Shown here: piece by piece, positions 32,576-44,094 of the stretch
Layout: the number at the start of each line of letters is the position of its first letter
Position numbering within the stretch: the stretch's first letter is position 1
Source of the DNA: Lucinisca nassula
Lineage: Eukaryota; Mollusca; Bivalvia; Lucinida; Lucinidae
Assembly (NCBI GenBank): GCA_963580285.1
Contig: OY757010.1
Coordinates: forward strand, 222,289,234-222,353,233
Length of the DNA stretch: 64,000 nt
Direction: 5' to 3'
Translations under genes and position numbers: made by a program
The notes under the pieces: generated by a model
What the model saw: the letters and a program-made list of their open reading frames with translations, nothing else
What the model was told of the DNA's origin: nothing
The model's database searches: none

Positions 32576-32675
32576 CATAAATTCTCATCAGAAAAATAAC
32601 ATTTTTGGGGTATGAAAGAATGCACTATATCATACACGGATTTGTTCGCGTAATGCTGCCATGGTGACCATTTGT

Positions 32676-32876
32676 TTAACCCTTTTAACCCTGTATACAT
32701 ATCAATGGGAACAGTGTAGATCCAGATTAGATGGCTTATAATGCGCCCTCTCACCTGGATCTACACTGCTTGCCATGCTGTTAATGATTGTGATTTAACC
32801 CCCCATCTATAAGAATGGACCTGATCATATTCAAAGGTGGGAGAGTCCACTTCAAACTCAGGGGAGAAAGAGTTAA
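32676..32876. mobile_element. TTAA MITE G, abutting family A
   Basis: TTAACCCTTTTAACCCTG at the left and CAGGGGAGAAAGAGTTAA at the right form imperfect inverted ends. The core AACAGTGTAGATCCAGATTAG..CACCTGGATCTACACTG is a worn version of the shared palindrome. Its last TTAA (32873-32876) is also the first TTAA of the next MITE. Confidence 0.6.
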
Positions 32877-33085
32877 CCCATCTCTTGCTGAATATTCAGT
32901 TTAGCCACACCCATTTCTGACTTTTAACCAATCAGATTACTTGATGTTATTTATTCCTACAAATTCATAAACTGAATGTCAAACAGTGTAGATCCTGATC
33001 AGATGGCTTCTTCAGAAGCCATCTGATCTGGATCTACACTGTTTGCAAAGATAAGGGTAGTCGTGAACAGCAAGATAAGGGTTAA
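32873..33085 (-). mobile_element. TTAA MITE, family A2, inverted
   Basis: 213 bp; TTAACCCATCTCTTGCTGAAT to AACAGCAAGATAAGGGTTAA, core hairpin intact. Shares its left TTAA with MITE G. Confidence 0.85.
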
Positions 33086-33363
33086 TGGCAAATTGGACGA
33101 TTGATTCAAGGAACTTCCTGTTCTCTCTATAGGTGAGTCTAGCTATTCAGTCTGACAAAGGTTGTGGGACCAATCAGTTTTCTGCAATACCATTCATTTG
33201 TGACATGCTGTGTTGTAAATTATTTTGCAAAGTGAAGTATTTAAAGTTTGAACAACAAGAAAAATGTATAGAGGTTTTTCTTCAATAATTTACAGAATTG
33301 ATACTCTGTTGGATTGTTTTTGACAAGTTATATCTTGGTACATTGTTGATCAGGAGGAAACAG

Positions 33364-33587
33364 ATTAACTCCCTTGTATACTGGTGGACTCTTCCATTGT
33401 TATATGGACAAGTCCATTTGTCATATGGGGTGGTAGGTCAATTTTTTTTTATTTTCTATTTTTGATGGAAAAACTGTTAGCAAATAGTGCAGGCCCTGAT
33501 CAGATGCTGCATTCTTGGGCATATGATCTGGGTCTGCACTGTTTGCGAAGGTACCCCTTTAGGGGTTTCCTGCCTGCATTGGGTTAA
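33364..33587 (+). mobile_element. TTAA MITE, family C
   Basis: TTAACTCCCTTGTATACTGG to CTGCCTGCATTGGGTTAA. Blocks: GTGGACTCTTCCATTG, GGACAAGTCCATTTGTC, TTAGCAAATAGTGCAGGCCC, CTGCACTGTTTGCGAAGGTA. A T9 plus TTTTCTATTTTTGATGG segment precedes the hairpin. Confidence 0.8.
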
Positions 33588-33894
33588 ATTTGAGCTTCAA
33601 GTCAATCAACATAGTTTTTACATGTAGTAGTTTGTGAAAATAAAAGCATTTGGAAAATAGCTGAACTTTTTACAAACAGTGTATGCCCTGATTAGACGCC
33701 GCTGTTTGCCAGGGGAAACTTTTTGAGGTTTCTGATACAGAATGGATTGATAATGAGAATCTTGAAAGGGCCATAAAACCCAAATAGAAGAAAACTACTG
33801 AAATGATTTTCATGCAACATTGCCACAATATACTGTCCATCTGTAGCTGCAATATACAGACTTGTAGCTACCACAAGATATGTGGTCTTACCTT

Positions 33895-34232
33895 ATGATC
33901 TATCTATCTTATGATACTGCGTCGGTCACATCTGACCATTACCGCAGGTGTATATTACATACACTCCAGGTTTTGCAGGATGAAAGCCTACACAGTAATC
34001 ATGTAATTACGGTAGGGATCTTTAACCTGCATAGGGGATGGTTCTCCCTGCACAGGGGGCCTCCAGTTAACGTCCCGATCCGAAGGCCGGTGCACTTTAT
34101 GACATTCATCCCTGCAAATGATGCCAATGGAGCGTGTTCGGACACCGAAATTTTATCGCCGCTGCCGGGGATTGAACCCGGGACCTCTAGCATCAGAGGC
34201 AAGTGCACTAACCACTGAGCTATCACGCTCCA
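33895..34232 (-). mobile_element. tRNA-derived SINE, alanine-tRNA-like head
   Basis: On the minus strand the head (34158-34232) begins GGAGCGTGATAGCTCAGTGG. It has an anticodon-like arm CCTCT-GATGCTA-AGAGG with TGC at the anticodon position, and a T arm CCGGG-TTCAATC-CCCGG. The acceptor stem does not pair, so this is a SINE head, not a tRNA gene. The body contains CGGGACGTTAACTGGAGG and GGTAATGGTCAGATGTGACC; the tail is (ATCT)n-like. A 5'-truncated relative is at 43928-44094. Confidence 0.85.
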
Positions 34233-34538
34233 TAATCTAGGTCTCTCACCATAATTCTTGGAAAAAAAATGTCATAAAGCAGACATTTTTATAGAATATA
34301 ATTCTTCAGAGAAAGGTCAAGGTTGATATTCTCGGATATTAACAGTCATGACTCTGGGTTAAGAAACTCTGTATGCTGTTGTGTTTTTGTTGTAAAACTG
34401 TTATAGAGCTTACAGTGCAATATTTTGACCAACAACAACAATATGTACTTCAGTATGGTTGCTTGTATACTGTAAATATTTTCTTGTGAAGACCGATCAG
34501 TTTGTATGGATGTGCAATCTGATCTAGCTATGTACATC
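34233..34538. other. No recognisable feature
   Basis: Spacer between the SINE and the seven-unit array, AT-rich, without repeats shared elsewhere in the window. Confidence 0.4.
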
Positions 34539-37500
34539 TTAACCCTTTACCACTCAGATACGTGTTTTTACGTGTCTGCACCCCCCCCCGCCCCATTTTA
34601 AGCCCCAGAAGCACATAAAATCTGCATTTCTACCCCTGGATAGTTAAGTTTGCTTTAGGATTTGTTGGGCAAAAAAGTGACCTGATTTTTCGCGCGCCTC
34701 CCCACTAAAAATATTCCTAGGGGGGTTTGAAGGGGGGCAACGCCCCCCTCACATCCCGAAAAATTTTGGGTTTATGGCCCAACCGGCCGCTAAAATTTGT
34801 ATCTGAGGGTGTCTGGGGTCAAACATGCCTGAAAATTGATGCTGATAAAACATGCTGCAAACAGTGAAAATGGTTAGTGCCAACCACCTTAATGGTTGCC
34901 TTGACAGCTGTGTGAAGATTAAAATGTGGTCCAAAATTCATGTGAAAACACACTTTTTGCCAACTTTGAGATGCCCCCTCTTTACCATGACAACAATGAT
35001 CAAGTCATGAAAGGTTGCATTTGAAAGGCTACTGCCCAATGAACATTCATACCGAGTTTGGTGTAAAACAGACCATCCATTATGAAACAATGGCTAGTTG
35101 AAGTTGCTGTCAGGTGCAACACTGTGAAAATCAGTGAAATTGACAAAATCCCTGAGTGGTAAAGGGTTAAAGAAGAAAATCCCAACTGACCAAAATAATG
35201 TTTTTTCATCATTTTATTGCAAGAAACAATATTTCAGATATAATTAAAGCATTTTAGACTAAAATTCAGTATGTTCCCAGATTTTAGTTAACCCTTTACC
35301 ACTCAGATACGTGTTTTTACGTGTCTGCAACCCCCCGCCCCATTTTAAGCCCCAGAAGCACATAAAATCTGCATTTCTACCCCTGGATAGTTAAGTTTGC
35401 TTTAGGATTTGTTGGGCAAAAAAGTGACCTGATTTTTCGCGCGCCTCCCCACTAAAAATATTCCTAGGGGGGTTTGAAGGGGGGCAACGCCCCCCTCACA
35501 TCCCGAAAAATTTTGGGTTTATGGCCCAACCGGCCGCTAAAATTTGTATCTGAGGGTGTCTGGGGTCAAACATGCCTGAAAATTGATGCTGATAAAACAT
35601 GCTGCAAACAGTGAAAATGGTTAGTGCCAACCACCTTAATGGTTGCCTTGACAGCTGTGTGAAGATTAAAATGTGGTCCAAAATTCATGTGAAAACACAC
35701 TTTTTGCCAACTTTGAGATGCCCCCTCTTTACCATGACAACAATGATCAAGTCATGAAAGGTTGCATTTGAAAGGCTACTGCCCAATGAACATTCATACC
35801 GAGTTTGGTGTAAAACAGACCATCCATTATGAAACAATGGCTAGTTGAAGTTGCTGTCAGGTGCAACACTGTGAAAATCAGTGAAATTGACAAAATCCCT
35901 GAGTGGTAAAGGGTTAAAGAAGAAAATCCCAACTGACCAAAATAATGTTTTTTCATCATTTTATTGCAAGAAACAATATTTCAGATATAATTAAAGCATT
36001 TTAGACTAAAATTCAGTATGTTCCCAGATTTTAGTTAACCCTTTACCACTCAGATACGTGTTTTTACGTGTCTGCACCCCCCCCCCCCCCCCCCCCCGCC
36101 CCATTTTAAGCCCCAGAAGCACATAAAATCTGCATTTCTACCCCTGGATAGTTAAGTTTGCTTTAGGATTTGTTGGGCAAAAAAGTGACCTGATTTTTCG
36201 CGCGCCTCCCCACTAAAAATATTCCTAGGGGGGTTTGAAGGGGGGCAACGCCCCCCTCACATCCCGAAAAATTTTGGGTTTATGGCCCAACCGGCCGCTA
36301 AAATTTGTATCTGAGGGTGTCTGGGGTCAAACATGCCTGAAAATTGATGCTGATAAAACATGCTGCAAACAGTGAAAATGGTTAGTGCCAACCACCTTAA
36401 TGGTTGCCTTGACAGCTGTGTGAAGATTAAAATGTGGTCCAAAATTCATGTGAAAACACACTTTTTGCCAACTTTGAGATGCCCCCTCTTTACCATGACA
36501 ACAATGATCAAGTCATGAAAGGTTGCATTTGAAAGGCTACTGCCCAATGAACATTCATACCGAGTTTGGTGTAAAACAGACCATCCATTATGAAACAATG
36601 GCTAGTTGAAGTTGCTGTCAGGTGCAACACTGTGAAAATCAGTGAAATTGACAAAATCCCTGAGTGGTAAAGGGTTAAAGAAGAAAATCCCAACTGACCA
36701 AAATAATGTTTTTTCATCATTTTATTGCAAGAAACAATATTTCAGATATAATTAAAGCATTTTAGACTAAAATTCAGTATGTTCCCAGATTTTAGTTAAC
36801 CCTTTACCACTCAGATACGTGTTTTTACGTGTCTGCACCCCCCCCCGCCCCATTTTAAGCCCCAGAAGCACATAAAATCTGCATTTCTACCCCTGGATAG
36901 TTAAGTTTGCTTTAGGATTTGTTGGGCAAAAAAGTGACCTGATTTTTCGCGCGCCTCCCCACTAAAAATATTCCTAGGGGGGTTTGAAGGGGGGCAACGC
37001 CCCCCTCACATCCCGAAAAATTTTGGGTTTATGGCCCAACCGGCCGCTAAAATTTGTATCTGAGGGTGTCTGGGGTCAAACATGCCTGAAAATTGATGCT
37101 GATAAAACATGCTGCAAACAGTGAAAATGGTTAGTGCCAACCACCTTAATGGTTGCCTTGACAGCTGTGTGAAGATTAAAATGTGGTCCAAAATTCATGT
37201 GAAAACACACTTTTTGCCAACTTTGAGATGCCCCCTCTTTACCATGACAACAATGATCAAGTCATGAAAGGTTGCATTTGAAAGGCTACTGCCCAATGAA
37301 CATTCATACCGAGTTTGGTGTAAAACAGACCATCCATTATGAAACAATGGCTAGTTGAAGTTGCTGTCAGGTGCAACACTGTGAAAATCAGTGAAATTGA
37401 CAAAATCCCTGAGTGGTAAAGGGTTAAAGAAGAAAATCCCAACTGACCAAAATAATGTTTTTTCATCATTTTATTGCAAGAAACAATATTTCAGATATAA

Positions 37501-39662
37501 TTAAAGCATTTTAGACTAAAATTCAGTATGTTCCCAGATTTTAGTTAACCCTTTACCACTCAGATACGTGTTTTTACGTGTCTGCACCCCCCCCCCCGCC
37601 CCATTTTAAGCCCCAGAAGCACATAAAATCTGCATTTCTACCCCTGGATAGTTAAGTTTGCTTTAGGATTTGTTGGGCAAAAAAGTGACCTGATTTTTCG
37701 CGCGCCTCCCCACTAAAAATATTCCTAGGGGGGTTTGAAGGGGGGCAACGCCCCCCTCACATCCCGAAAAATTTTGGGTTTATGGCCCAACCGGCCGCTA
37801 AAATTTGTATCTGAGGGTGTCTGGGGTCAAACATGCCTGAAAATTGATGCTGATAAAACATGCTGCAAACAGTGAAAATGGTTAGTGCCAACCACCTTAA
37901 TGGTTGCCTTGACAGCTGTGTGAAGATTAAAATGTGGTCCAAAATTCATGTGAAAACACACTTTTTGCCAACTTTGAGATGCCCCCTCTTTACCATGACA
38001 ACAATGATCAAGTCATGAAAGGTTGCATTTGAAAGGCTACTGCCCAATGAACATTCATACCGAGTTTGGTGTAAAACAGACCATCCATTATGAAACAATG
38101 GCTAGTTGAAGTTGCTGTCAGGTGCAACACTGTGAAAATCAGTGAAATTGACAAAATCCCTGAGTGGTAAAGGGTTAAAGAAGAAAATCCCAACTGACCA
38201 AAATAATGTTTTTTCATCATTTTATTGCAAGAAACAATATTTCAGATATAATTAAAGCATTTTAGACTAAAATTCAGTATGTTCCCAGATTTTAGTTAAC
38301 CCTTTACCACTCAGATACGTGTTTTTACGTGTCTGCACCCCCCCCCCGCCCCATTTTAAGCCCCAGAAGCACATAAAATCTGCATTTCTACCCCTGGATA
38401 GTTAAGTTTGCTTTAGGATTTGTTGGGCAAAAAAGTGACCTGATTTTTCGCGCGCCTCCCCACTAAAAATATTCCTAGGGGGGCAACGCCCCCCTCACAT
38501 CCCGAAAAATTTTGGGTTTATGGCCCAACCGGCCGCTAAAATTTGTATCTGAGGGTGTCTGGGGTCAAACATGCCTGAAAATTGATGCTGATAAAACATG
38601 CTGCAAACAGTGAAAATGGTTAGTGCCAACCACCTTAATGGTTGCCTTGACAGCTGTGTGAAGATTAAAATGTGGTCCAAAATTCATGTGAAAACACACT
38701 TTTTGCCAACTTTGAGATGCCCCCTCTTTACCATGACAACAATGATCAAGTCATGAAAGGTTGCATTTGAAAGGCTACTGCCCAATGAACATTCATACCG
38801 AGTTTGGTGTAAAACAGACCATCCATTATGAAACAATGGCTAGTTGAAGTTGCTGTCAGGTGCAACACTGTGAAAATCAGTGAAATTGACAAAATCCCTG
38901 AGTGGTAAAGGGTTAAAGAAGAAAATCCCAACTGACCAAAATAATGTTTTTTCATCATTTTATTGCAAGAAACAATATTTCAGATATAATTAAAGCATTT
39001 TAGACTAAAATTCAGTATGTTCCCAGATTTTAGTTAACCCTTTACCACTCAGATACGTGTTTTTACGTGTCTGCACCCCCCCCCCCCCCCCCCGCCCCAT
39101 TTTAAGCCCCAGAAGCACATAAAATCTGCATTTCTACCCCTGGATAGTTAAGTTTGCTTTAGGATTTGTTGGGCAAAAAAGTGACCTGATTTTTCGCGCG
39201 CCTCCCCACTAAAAATATTCCTAGGGGGGCAACGCCCCCCTCACATCCCGAAAAATTTTGGGTTTATGGCCCAACCGGCCGCTAAAATTTGTATCTGAGG
39301 GTGTCTGGGGTCAAACATGCCTGAAAATTGATGCTGATAAAACATGCTGCAAACAGTGAAAATGGTTAGTGCCAACCACCTTAATGGTTGCCTTGACAGC
39401 TGTGTGAAGATTAAAATGTGGTCCAAAATTCATGTGAAAACACACTTTTTGCCAACTTTGAGATGCCCCCTCTTTACCATGACAACAATGATCAAGTCAT
39501 GAAAGGTTGCATTTGAAAGGCTACTGCCCAATGAACATTCATACCGAGTTTGGTGTAAAACAGACCATCCATTATGAAACAATGGCTAGTTGAAGTTGCT
39601 GTCAGGTGCAACACTGTGAAAATCAGTGAAATTGACAAAATCCCTTAGTGGTAAAGGGTTAA
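34539..39662. repeat. Seven-unit tandem array built on a ~630-bp TTAA MITE
   Basis: Seven MITE copies start at 34539, 35288, 36035, 36796, 37545, 38296 and 39034. Each runs TTAACCCTTTACCACTCAG to CTGAGTGGTAAAGGGTTAA (621-644 bp) and is separated from the next by the same ~117-bp spacer (AGAAGAAAATCCCAACTGAC...CCCAGATTTTAG). The units are almost identical. Differences are the C-tract near each start (8 to ~23 C), loss of GTTTGAAGGGGG in copies 6 and 7, and CTTAGTGG in the last terminal repeat. The array begins and ends exactly at MITE boundaries. Two short minus-strand frames recur per unit because of this identity; they have no recognisable domain. Confidence 0.9.
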
Positions 39663-39824
39663 TTGTAAATTTTGCCGTGTGCCGGCTCATTTAGTTATTA
39701 CTGAACCTGTTATAGTTTGTATCTTGTTGATTTTAAATTATTTATGTACATAAATCATTTGTTACTAGTGTAATACGTGTTCTTTTATGTAGAAAAGATT
39801 CATTTGTTGACATCGTAAGATTTT

Positions 39825-40261
39825 TAGCTCAGATGTTTTCGAAGAAAATGACGAGGTATTGTCATAACTCTGGTGTCGTCTGCGTCATCGTCTGCGTCGT
39901 GTAATATCTCTGTCATTACTGAACATATTTACTTGAAACTCAGACTAGTTGTTCATTATGAAAAGGGGAACTCATATCAATAGGTGAGGTCACCCTCAAA
40001 ATATTTTTGGCACAGTTATGCCCCTTTTTCGACTTAGAATTTTTGCAAAAACTTGGACATTTTGTAATATCTCTTTCATTACTGAACATATTTACTTGAG
40101 ACTCGGACTAGTTGTTCATTATGAAAAGGGGAACTCATACCAATAGGTGAGGTAACCTTCAAAATATTTTTGGCACAGTTATGCCGCTTTTTCGACTTAG
40201 AATTTTTGTTTAACTAAAAGAAACTGCAGCCGAGCGTTGGCACCCGCATGCGGTGCTCTTG
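39825..40261 (+). mobile_element. Small Helitron-like element, two core units
   Basis: Starts TAGCTCAGATGTTTTCGAAG, then GTCGTCTGCGTCATCGTCTG. Two ~160-bp units contain AATATCTCTGTCATTACTG and AGTTGTTCATTATGAAAAGG. It ends GCACC-CGCATGC-GGTGC hairpin, T, CTTG before TT. Confidence 0.65.
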
Positions 40262-40279
40262 TTATAAAGAGAAATAACA

Positions 40280-40507
40280 CTAACCCATTTAGTACCAGAA
40301 ACCCCAAAATGGGTATTTGGCAAACAGTGCAGGCCCAGATCAGACGCTGCAAAACACGGCGTCTGATCAGGGCCTACACTGTTTGCTAAAAGTTCAGTCA
40401 TTTTCCAAATAAATTTTGAAAAAACCACAACCTGAGACCCCTAAATTTTGAGATGGACTCCTGCTACATATAAGGAGGAAGATTCCATTTGGTACAAAAA
40501 GGGTTAA
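40280..40507 (+). mobile_element. TTAA MITE, family B
   Basis: CTAACCCATTTAGTACCAG (left TTAA drifted to CTAA) to TTGGTACAAAAAGGGTTAA. The core stem is GCAAACAGTGCAGGCCCAG + ATCAGACGC with its complement. Used with 17863-18085 as the reference for the family. Confidence 0.85.
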
Positions 40508-40656
40508 TGCTTTTGTCATTTTCTGGAGGCTAGGTACACTGGAATTTCATCTGAGAGCTTGAATACCATAAGACTTCTCTTGCAACATGTTTCACACTTA
40601 GTACACCACAGCCGCTTTCAAACACTGTTCATCATAATAGTTTAAAGTTGGCCAGA

Positions 40657-40770
40657 CTAGAAATGCTTTCACAGGACACAGATGCCCCTGCCTGAAAATG
40701 TTTAAGTTTTGGATGGAGGCAGGGGCAATTCTGTATGCCCTTCCACCATTCTTAGAATGATTAGGGCATA
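40657..40770 (-). mobile_element. Minimal Helitron-like element, 114 bp
   Basis: On the minus strand it begins TATGCCCTAATCATTC / GAATGGTGG..GGGCATA and ends GCATTTCTAG. Both ends match 45900-46720, and only TTTAAGTTTTGGATGGAGG-type sequence remains between, so it is an internally deleted relative. Confidence 0.65.
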
Positions 40771-40774
40771 AAAA

Positions 40775-40880
40775 TTGACCACAATTATATCTATATAATC
40801 TATACATTTTTGTTTGGATATAACACGATTATTAACTAACACCATTTCAACAATAATGTTATGAATAGGTTTGGGTGTAT
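40775..40880. mobile_element. MITE F fragment (right half)
   Basis: ATCTATATAATCTATACATTTTTGTTTGG (joined strings ATCTATATAATCTATAC and ATTTTTGTTTGG) and GGTTTGGGTGTAT match the right half of 43171-43702. The left half is absent. Confidence 0.6.
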
Positions 40881-40898
40881 TTTGAAAGTCATTGTAAA

Positions 40899-42429
40899 CT
40901 AGAATCGCGCAGTCGATGGCAAGCCATCGCATATCCCCACGCTTCCCCGCGGGCCCCACCCCCTGGGCCATCCCCTAGGGGTGTTTGACCCAAGGGGTAA
41001 AATTTTGATTGTGATGTATTCTACTCATCATGCCGTTCGATTTAATATGCTACACGACCATGTTCTGAAAACTTTGATTTTTTTATCCCCAAGGTGTCCC
41101 ACCCCTGGCCCTACTCCCAGGGGTAGGATCAAAATTCCGAAAGTGTTATGCACTCCCCAGACCAGTTTTATCAGTTCCCAAAGTTTCAAGTTTCTATCTA
41201 TAACGGTCTAGGAGGAGTTATCCGGTAACAGTAATGTATGGGGGTAAAGGGGTCAAAATCAGTTTTTGACCTCTGGTGACCTCAAAATTGACCCCAGGGG
41301 TCAAATTTTGGTTGGAATGTTTTCTACTCATCATGCCGTTCGCTTTGATATATTACACGACCATGTTCTGGAAATTTTTGTTTTTGACCCCTGCGGGTCC
41401 CACCCCCTGGGCCCACCCGTAGGGGTGTGATCAAAATTCCAAAAGTGTCATGCACTCCCCAGACCAAAGATCTAACAGTTCCCAAAGTTTCAAGTTTCTA
41501 TCTATAACCGTCTAGGAGGAGTTATCCGGTAAAGGGGTCAAATCTGTTTTTGACCTCTGGTGACCTCAAAATTGACCCCAGGGGTCAAATTTTGGATGTA
41601 ATGTTTTCTACTCATCATGCCGTTCGCTTTGATATTTTACACGGCCATGTTCTGGAAATTTTGATTTTTGACCCCCGCGGGCCTCACCCCCTGGGCCCAC
41701 CCGTAGGGGTGTGATCAAAATTCCGAAAGTGTCATGCACTCCCCAGACCAAAGATCTATCAGTTCCCAAAGTTTCAAGTTTCTATCTATAACCGTCTAGG
41801 AGGAGTTATCCGGTAAAGGGGTCAAATCAGTTTTTGACCTCTGGTGACCTCAAAATTGACCCCAGGGGTCAAATTTTGGTTGCAATGTTTTTTACTCATC
41901 ATTCCGTTCGCATTGATATATTACACGACCATGTTCTGGAAATTTTTATTTTTGACCCCCGCGGGCCCCACCCCCTGGGCCCACCCGTAGGGGTGTGATC
42001 AAAATTCCGAAAGTGTCATGCACTCCTCAGACCAAAGATCTATCAGTTCCCAAAGTTTCAAGTTTCTATCTATAACCGTCTAGGAGGAGTACATTACTGT
42101 TACCGGATAACTCCTCCTAGACCGTTATAGATAGAAACTTGAAACTTTGGGAACTGATAAAACTGGTCTGGGGAGTGCATAACACTTTCGGAATTTTGAT
42201 CCTACCCCTGGGAGTAGGGCCAGGGGTGGGACACCTTGGGGATAAAAAAATCAAAGTTTTCAGAACATGGTCGTGTAGCATATTAAATCGAACGGCATGA
42301 TGAGTAGAATACATCACAATCAAAATTTTACCCCTTGGGTCAAACACCCCTAGGGGATGGCCCAGGGGTCGGGGCCCGCGGGGAAGCGTGGGGATATGCG
42401 ATGGCTTGCCATCGACTGCGCGATTCTAG
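40899..42429. mobile_element. 1.53-kb inverted-repeat element with two Helitron-like 3' ends
   Basis: Two ~340-bp arms (40899-41238, 42091-42429) are almost perfect reverse complements. Each terminus, read outward, ends in hairpin CGATGGC-TT-GCCATCG, ACTGCGCGATT, CTAG before TT. The centre has ~270-bp tandem units (GGTCAAATTTTGG, TACTCATCATGCCGTTCGC, CCCACCCGTAGGGGTG, TAACCGTCTAGGAGGAGTTA). The arms contain the same sequence as the first unit. No 5' palindrome of the TATRYCYCC type was found. Two identical 76-residue frames, one per arm, are consequences of the inversion. Confidence 0.8.
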
Positions 42430-42431
42430 TT

Positions 42432-42640
42432 TTTTTTGGTTTGGGTTTTACGGCCCTTTCAAGATTATTTCACTCATATCGAGCCGATCGTTAATCATAG
42501 GCGGGCGAAAACCGATGTATCTGGAGAAAAACCACCTGACCTTCCGTTGCAGAACTTGGCGTCTCACACGTGACCCGAGCGAGGCTCGAACCTACGGCGG
42601 TGAGAGACCTAATGACTAAGAGTCCCATAACTCATGGATT
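42432..42640 (-). mobile_element. tRNA-derived SINE abutting the inverted-repeat element
   Basis: Minus strand: a worn A box (GGACTCTTAGTCATTAGG), B box GGTTCGAGCC (42583-42592), then GATACATCGGTTTTCGCCCG, TAACGATCGGCTCGATATGA and tail TTGAAAGGGCCGTAAAACCC followed by A-rich sequence. The tail abuts the CTAG end of the neighbour through T8. Relatives: 44551-44655 and 49750-49860. Confidence 0.7.
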
Positions 42641-43170
42641 TTAATTGATTGATACATAAAGTATTTCAACATCATGGGTCTTTCTCCTCTAATAGTGTTG
42701 CAGCGGGGCTATGGTCAGATCCTCTGACACTTCTAGTTAATGCAGATTTGCATGTGCACAAAGTAATGAATAATGAGATTGAGCTGATACTGCATTCTGC
42801 AACATCACTGGATTTCATACAATGCAATGTGCACACAAGCGGAAGTTAATTGGTCACCCGGGCAGTCGCACAGAAGTTTTTAGTTCACGTTGTAACTTTG
42901 GGTTGATTGATAAACAGTCTGAGGAGGAGGAATCTGATCTGGGTCCACACTGTTAGCAAAAATGACTTTTTAAGTAAACGGCAGATGACAAAATGGGTGA
43001 CAATTGTCGTGATTGGCAATTTTTAGGTTAAGGCTGAATGAATGGAATGAGGCACATAAACTACATGTATTTTCAATAATTGAAGATGTCATCACATGCT
43101 TCCATGTAATTGCCAGTGCCATTGTTTAACAAATGCAACTGAGTTTGGCTGTTTAAGGTTTGTGAGTGTA
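42641..43170. other. Mostly unassigned sequence
   Basis: Positions 42915-42960 (GATTGATAAACAGTCTGAGG, AATCTGATCTGGGTCCACAC) are half of the palindromic core found in the MITEs. Otherwise no exon or repeat was recognised. Confidence 0.4.
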
Positions 43171-43227
43171 TACACCACATCCTCATAACACTGTTCGTTA
43201 TTACACGGTTATTTCAAGATGGATCCC

Positions 43228-43534
43228 TTGGCCCCTGCCCATAGGGGCTTGAAGAAATATATGGGCTGCATGATGCTTCCAAGCAGAGCTGAATCCGACC
43301 CACACACTGGTACTGGTAAACCGCTTAGAGGATCCAAGCCTGTCTAGGAACCGCGGTGCGAGGCGGACCGTCCATGCTAATAAACCCTGTTGGTTTCATT
43401 GGGAGACAGGGCTTGAGATGTCACTTCATCTCAATGTTGTGTAAAAGTCCCACAAAATTTGAAGCAACGTCTCCAAAATGACCTTTACACTGTTGACGGG
43501 GACATTAAACCTCAAATCAAACAAACAAACAAAA
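43228..43534 (+). mobile_element. SINE-like retroposon D with 14-bp TSD
   Basis: TCAAGATGGATCCC at 43214-43227 and 43535-43548. The 5' end is TTGGCCCCTGCCCATAGGGG and the tail GACGGGGACATTAAACCTC with (CAAA)n. Best copy for the family: ends are fixed by the duplication at 307 bp. Confidence 0.9.
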
Positions 43535-43548
43535 TCAAGATGGATCCC

Positions 43549-43621
43549 AAAAATGTATAGATTATATAGAAAAATGACCATAAATGGTCATTTTTCTATA
43601 TAATCTATACATTTTTGTTTG
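43549..43621. repeat. Perfect palindrome inside MITE F
   Basis: AATGTATAGATTATATAGAA AAATGACCAT followed by its exact complement, arms of ~33 bp with almost no loop. The MITE copies at 27899 and 40775 keep only one arm recognisably. Confidence 0.85.
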
Positions 43622-43927
43622 GATATAACACCGTTGTTTAACTATTAAGCACTGTTTCCACTTTGGGTCCAATAAATAGTATTATAAAAAGGTTGTGGTG
43701 TATTTAGTGCTCATAATGAACCGAGGCAGCAACTATATTAATAGCATAATTATCTTGAAAAACCTGCTTTGATCCAGAAGGATGCTGGCAGAATCACAAA
43801 CTTTATTCTTTACAATGGCAATCACCTTTTACTTGTATTGTAAAGATTCAGTTGTTAGAAAAAAAATCAGAAGTCTAAATTGTAAAGTATATTAAAGATG
43901 TATAACAGAGACATAACTTTTCTTCTT

Positions 43928-44094
43928 TGTCTACTAGTATTGCGATCGGCCACATTTGACCATTACCGCAGGTGTACATTACATACACTCCAGGTTTGCA
44001 GGATGATAGCCTACGTTATGGTAGGGATTTTTAACCTTCACCCTGCACAGAGAGCCTCGAGTTAACATCATGACCCAAAGGACGGTGCCGAATT
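43928..44094 (-). mobile_element. Head-less SINE, relative of 33895-34232
   Basis: GATCGGCCACATTTGACCATTACC, CAGGTGTACATTACATACAC and GAGCCTCGAGTTAACATC match the body of the 33.9-kb SINE. It stops at GGACGGTGCCG, before the tRNA-like part. Confidence 0.75.

Larger units (their letters stand above)
43171..43702. mobile_element. MITE F with palindromic centre, split by a SINE
   Basis: Ends TACACCACATCCTCATAACAC and ATAAAAAGGTTGTGGTGTA. A perfect palindrome lies at 43549-43621. The SINE-like retroposon D at 43228-43534 duplicated TCAAGATGGATCCC of the MITE. Confidence 0.75.

Noticed and set aside
33117..33295. Possible exon after TTCTCTCTATAG
   Set aside because: An open stretch exists, but no recognised protein, and it lies beside MITEs; splice-like ends alone are weak.
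34749..39426. Repeated 61- and 70-residue minus-strand frames as a multigene family
   Set aside because: They are identical because the DNA units are identical; they have no start context, domain or splice structure, and they lie inside a MITE.
40981..42347. Two identical 76-residue genes in opposite orientation
   Set aside because: They are the same DNA in the two arms of an inverted-repeat element.
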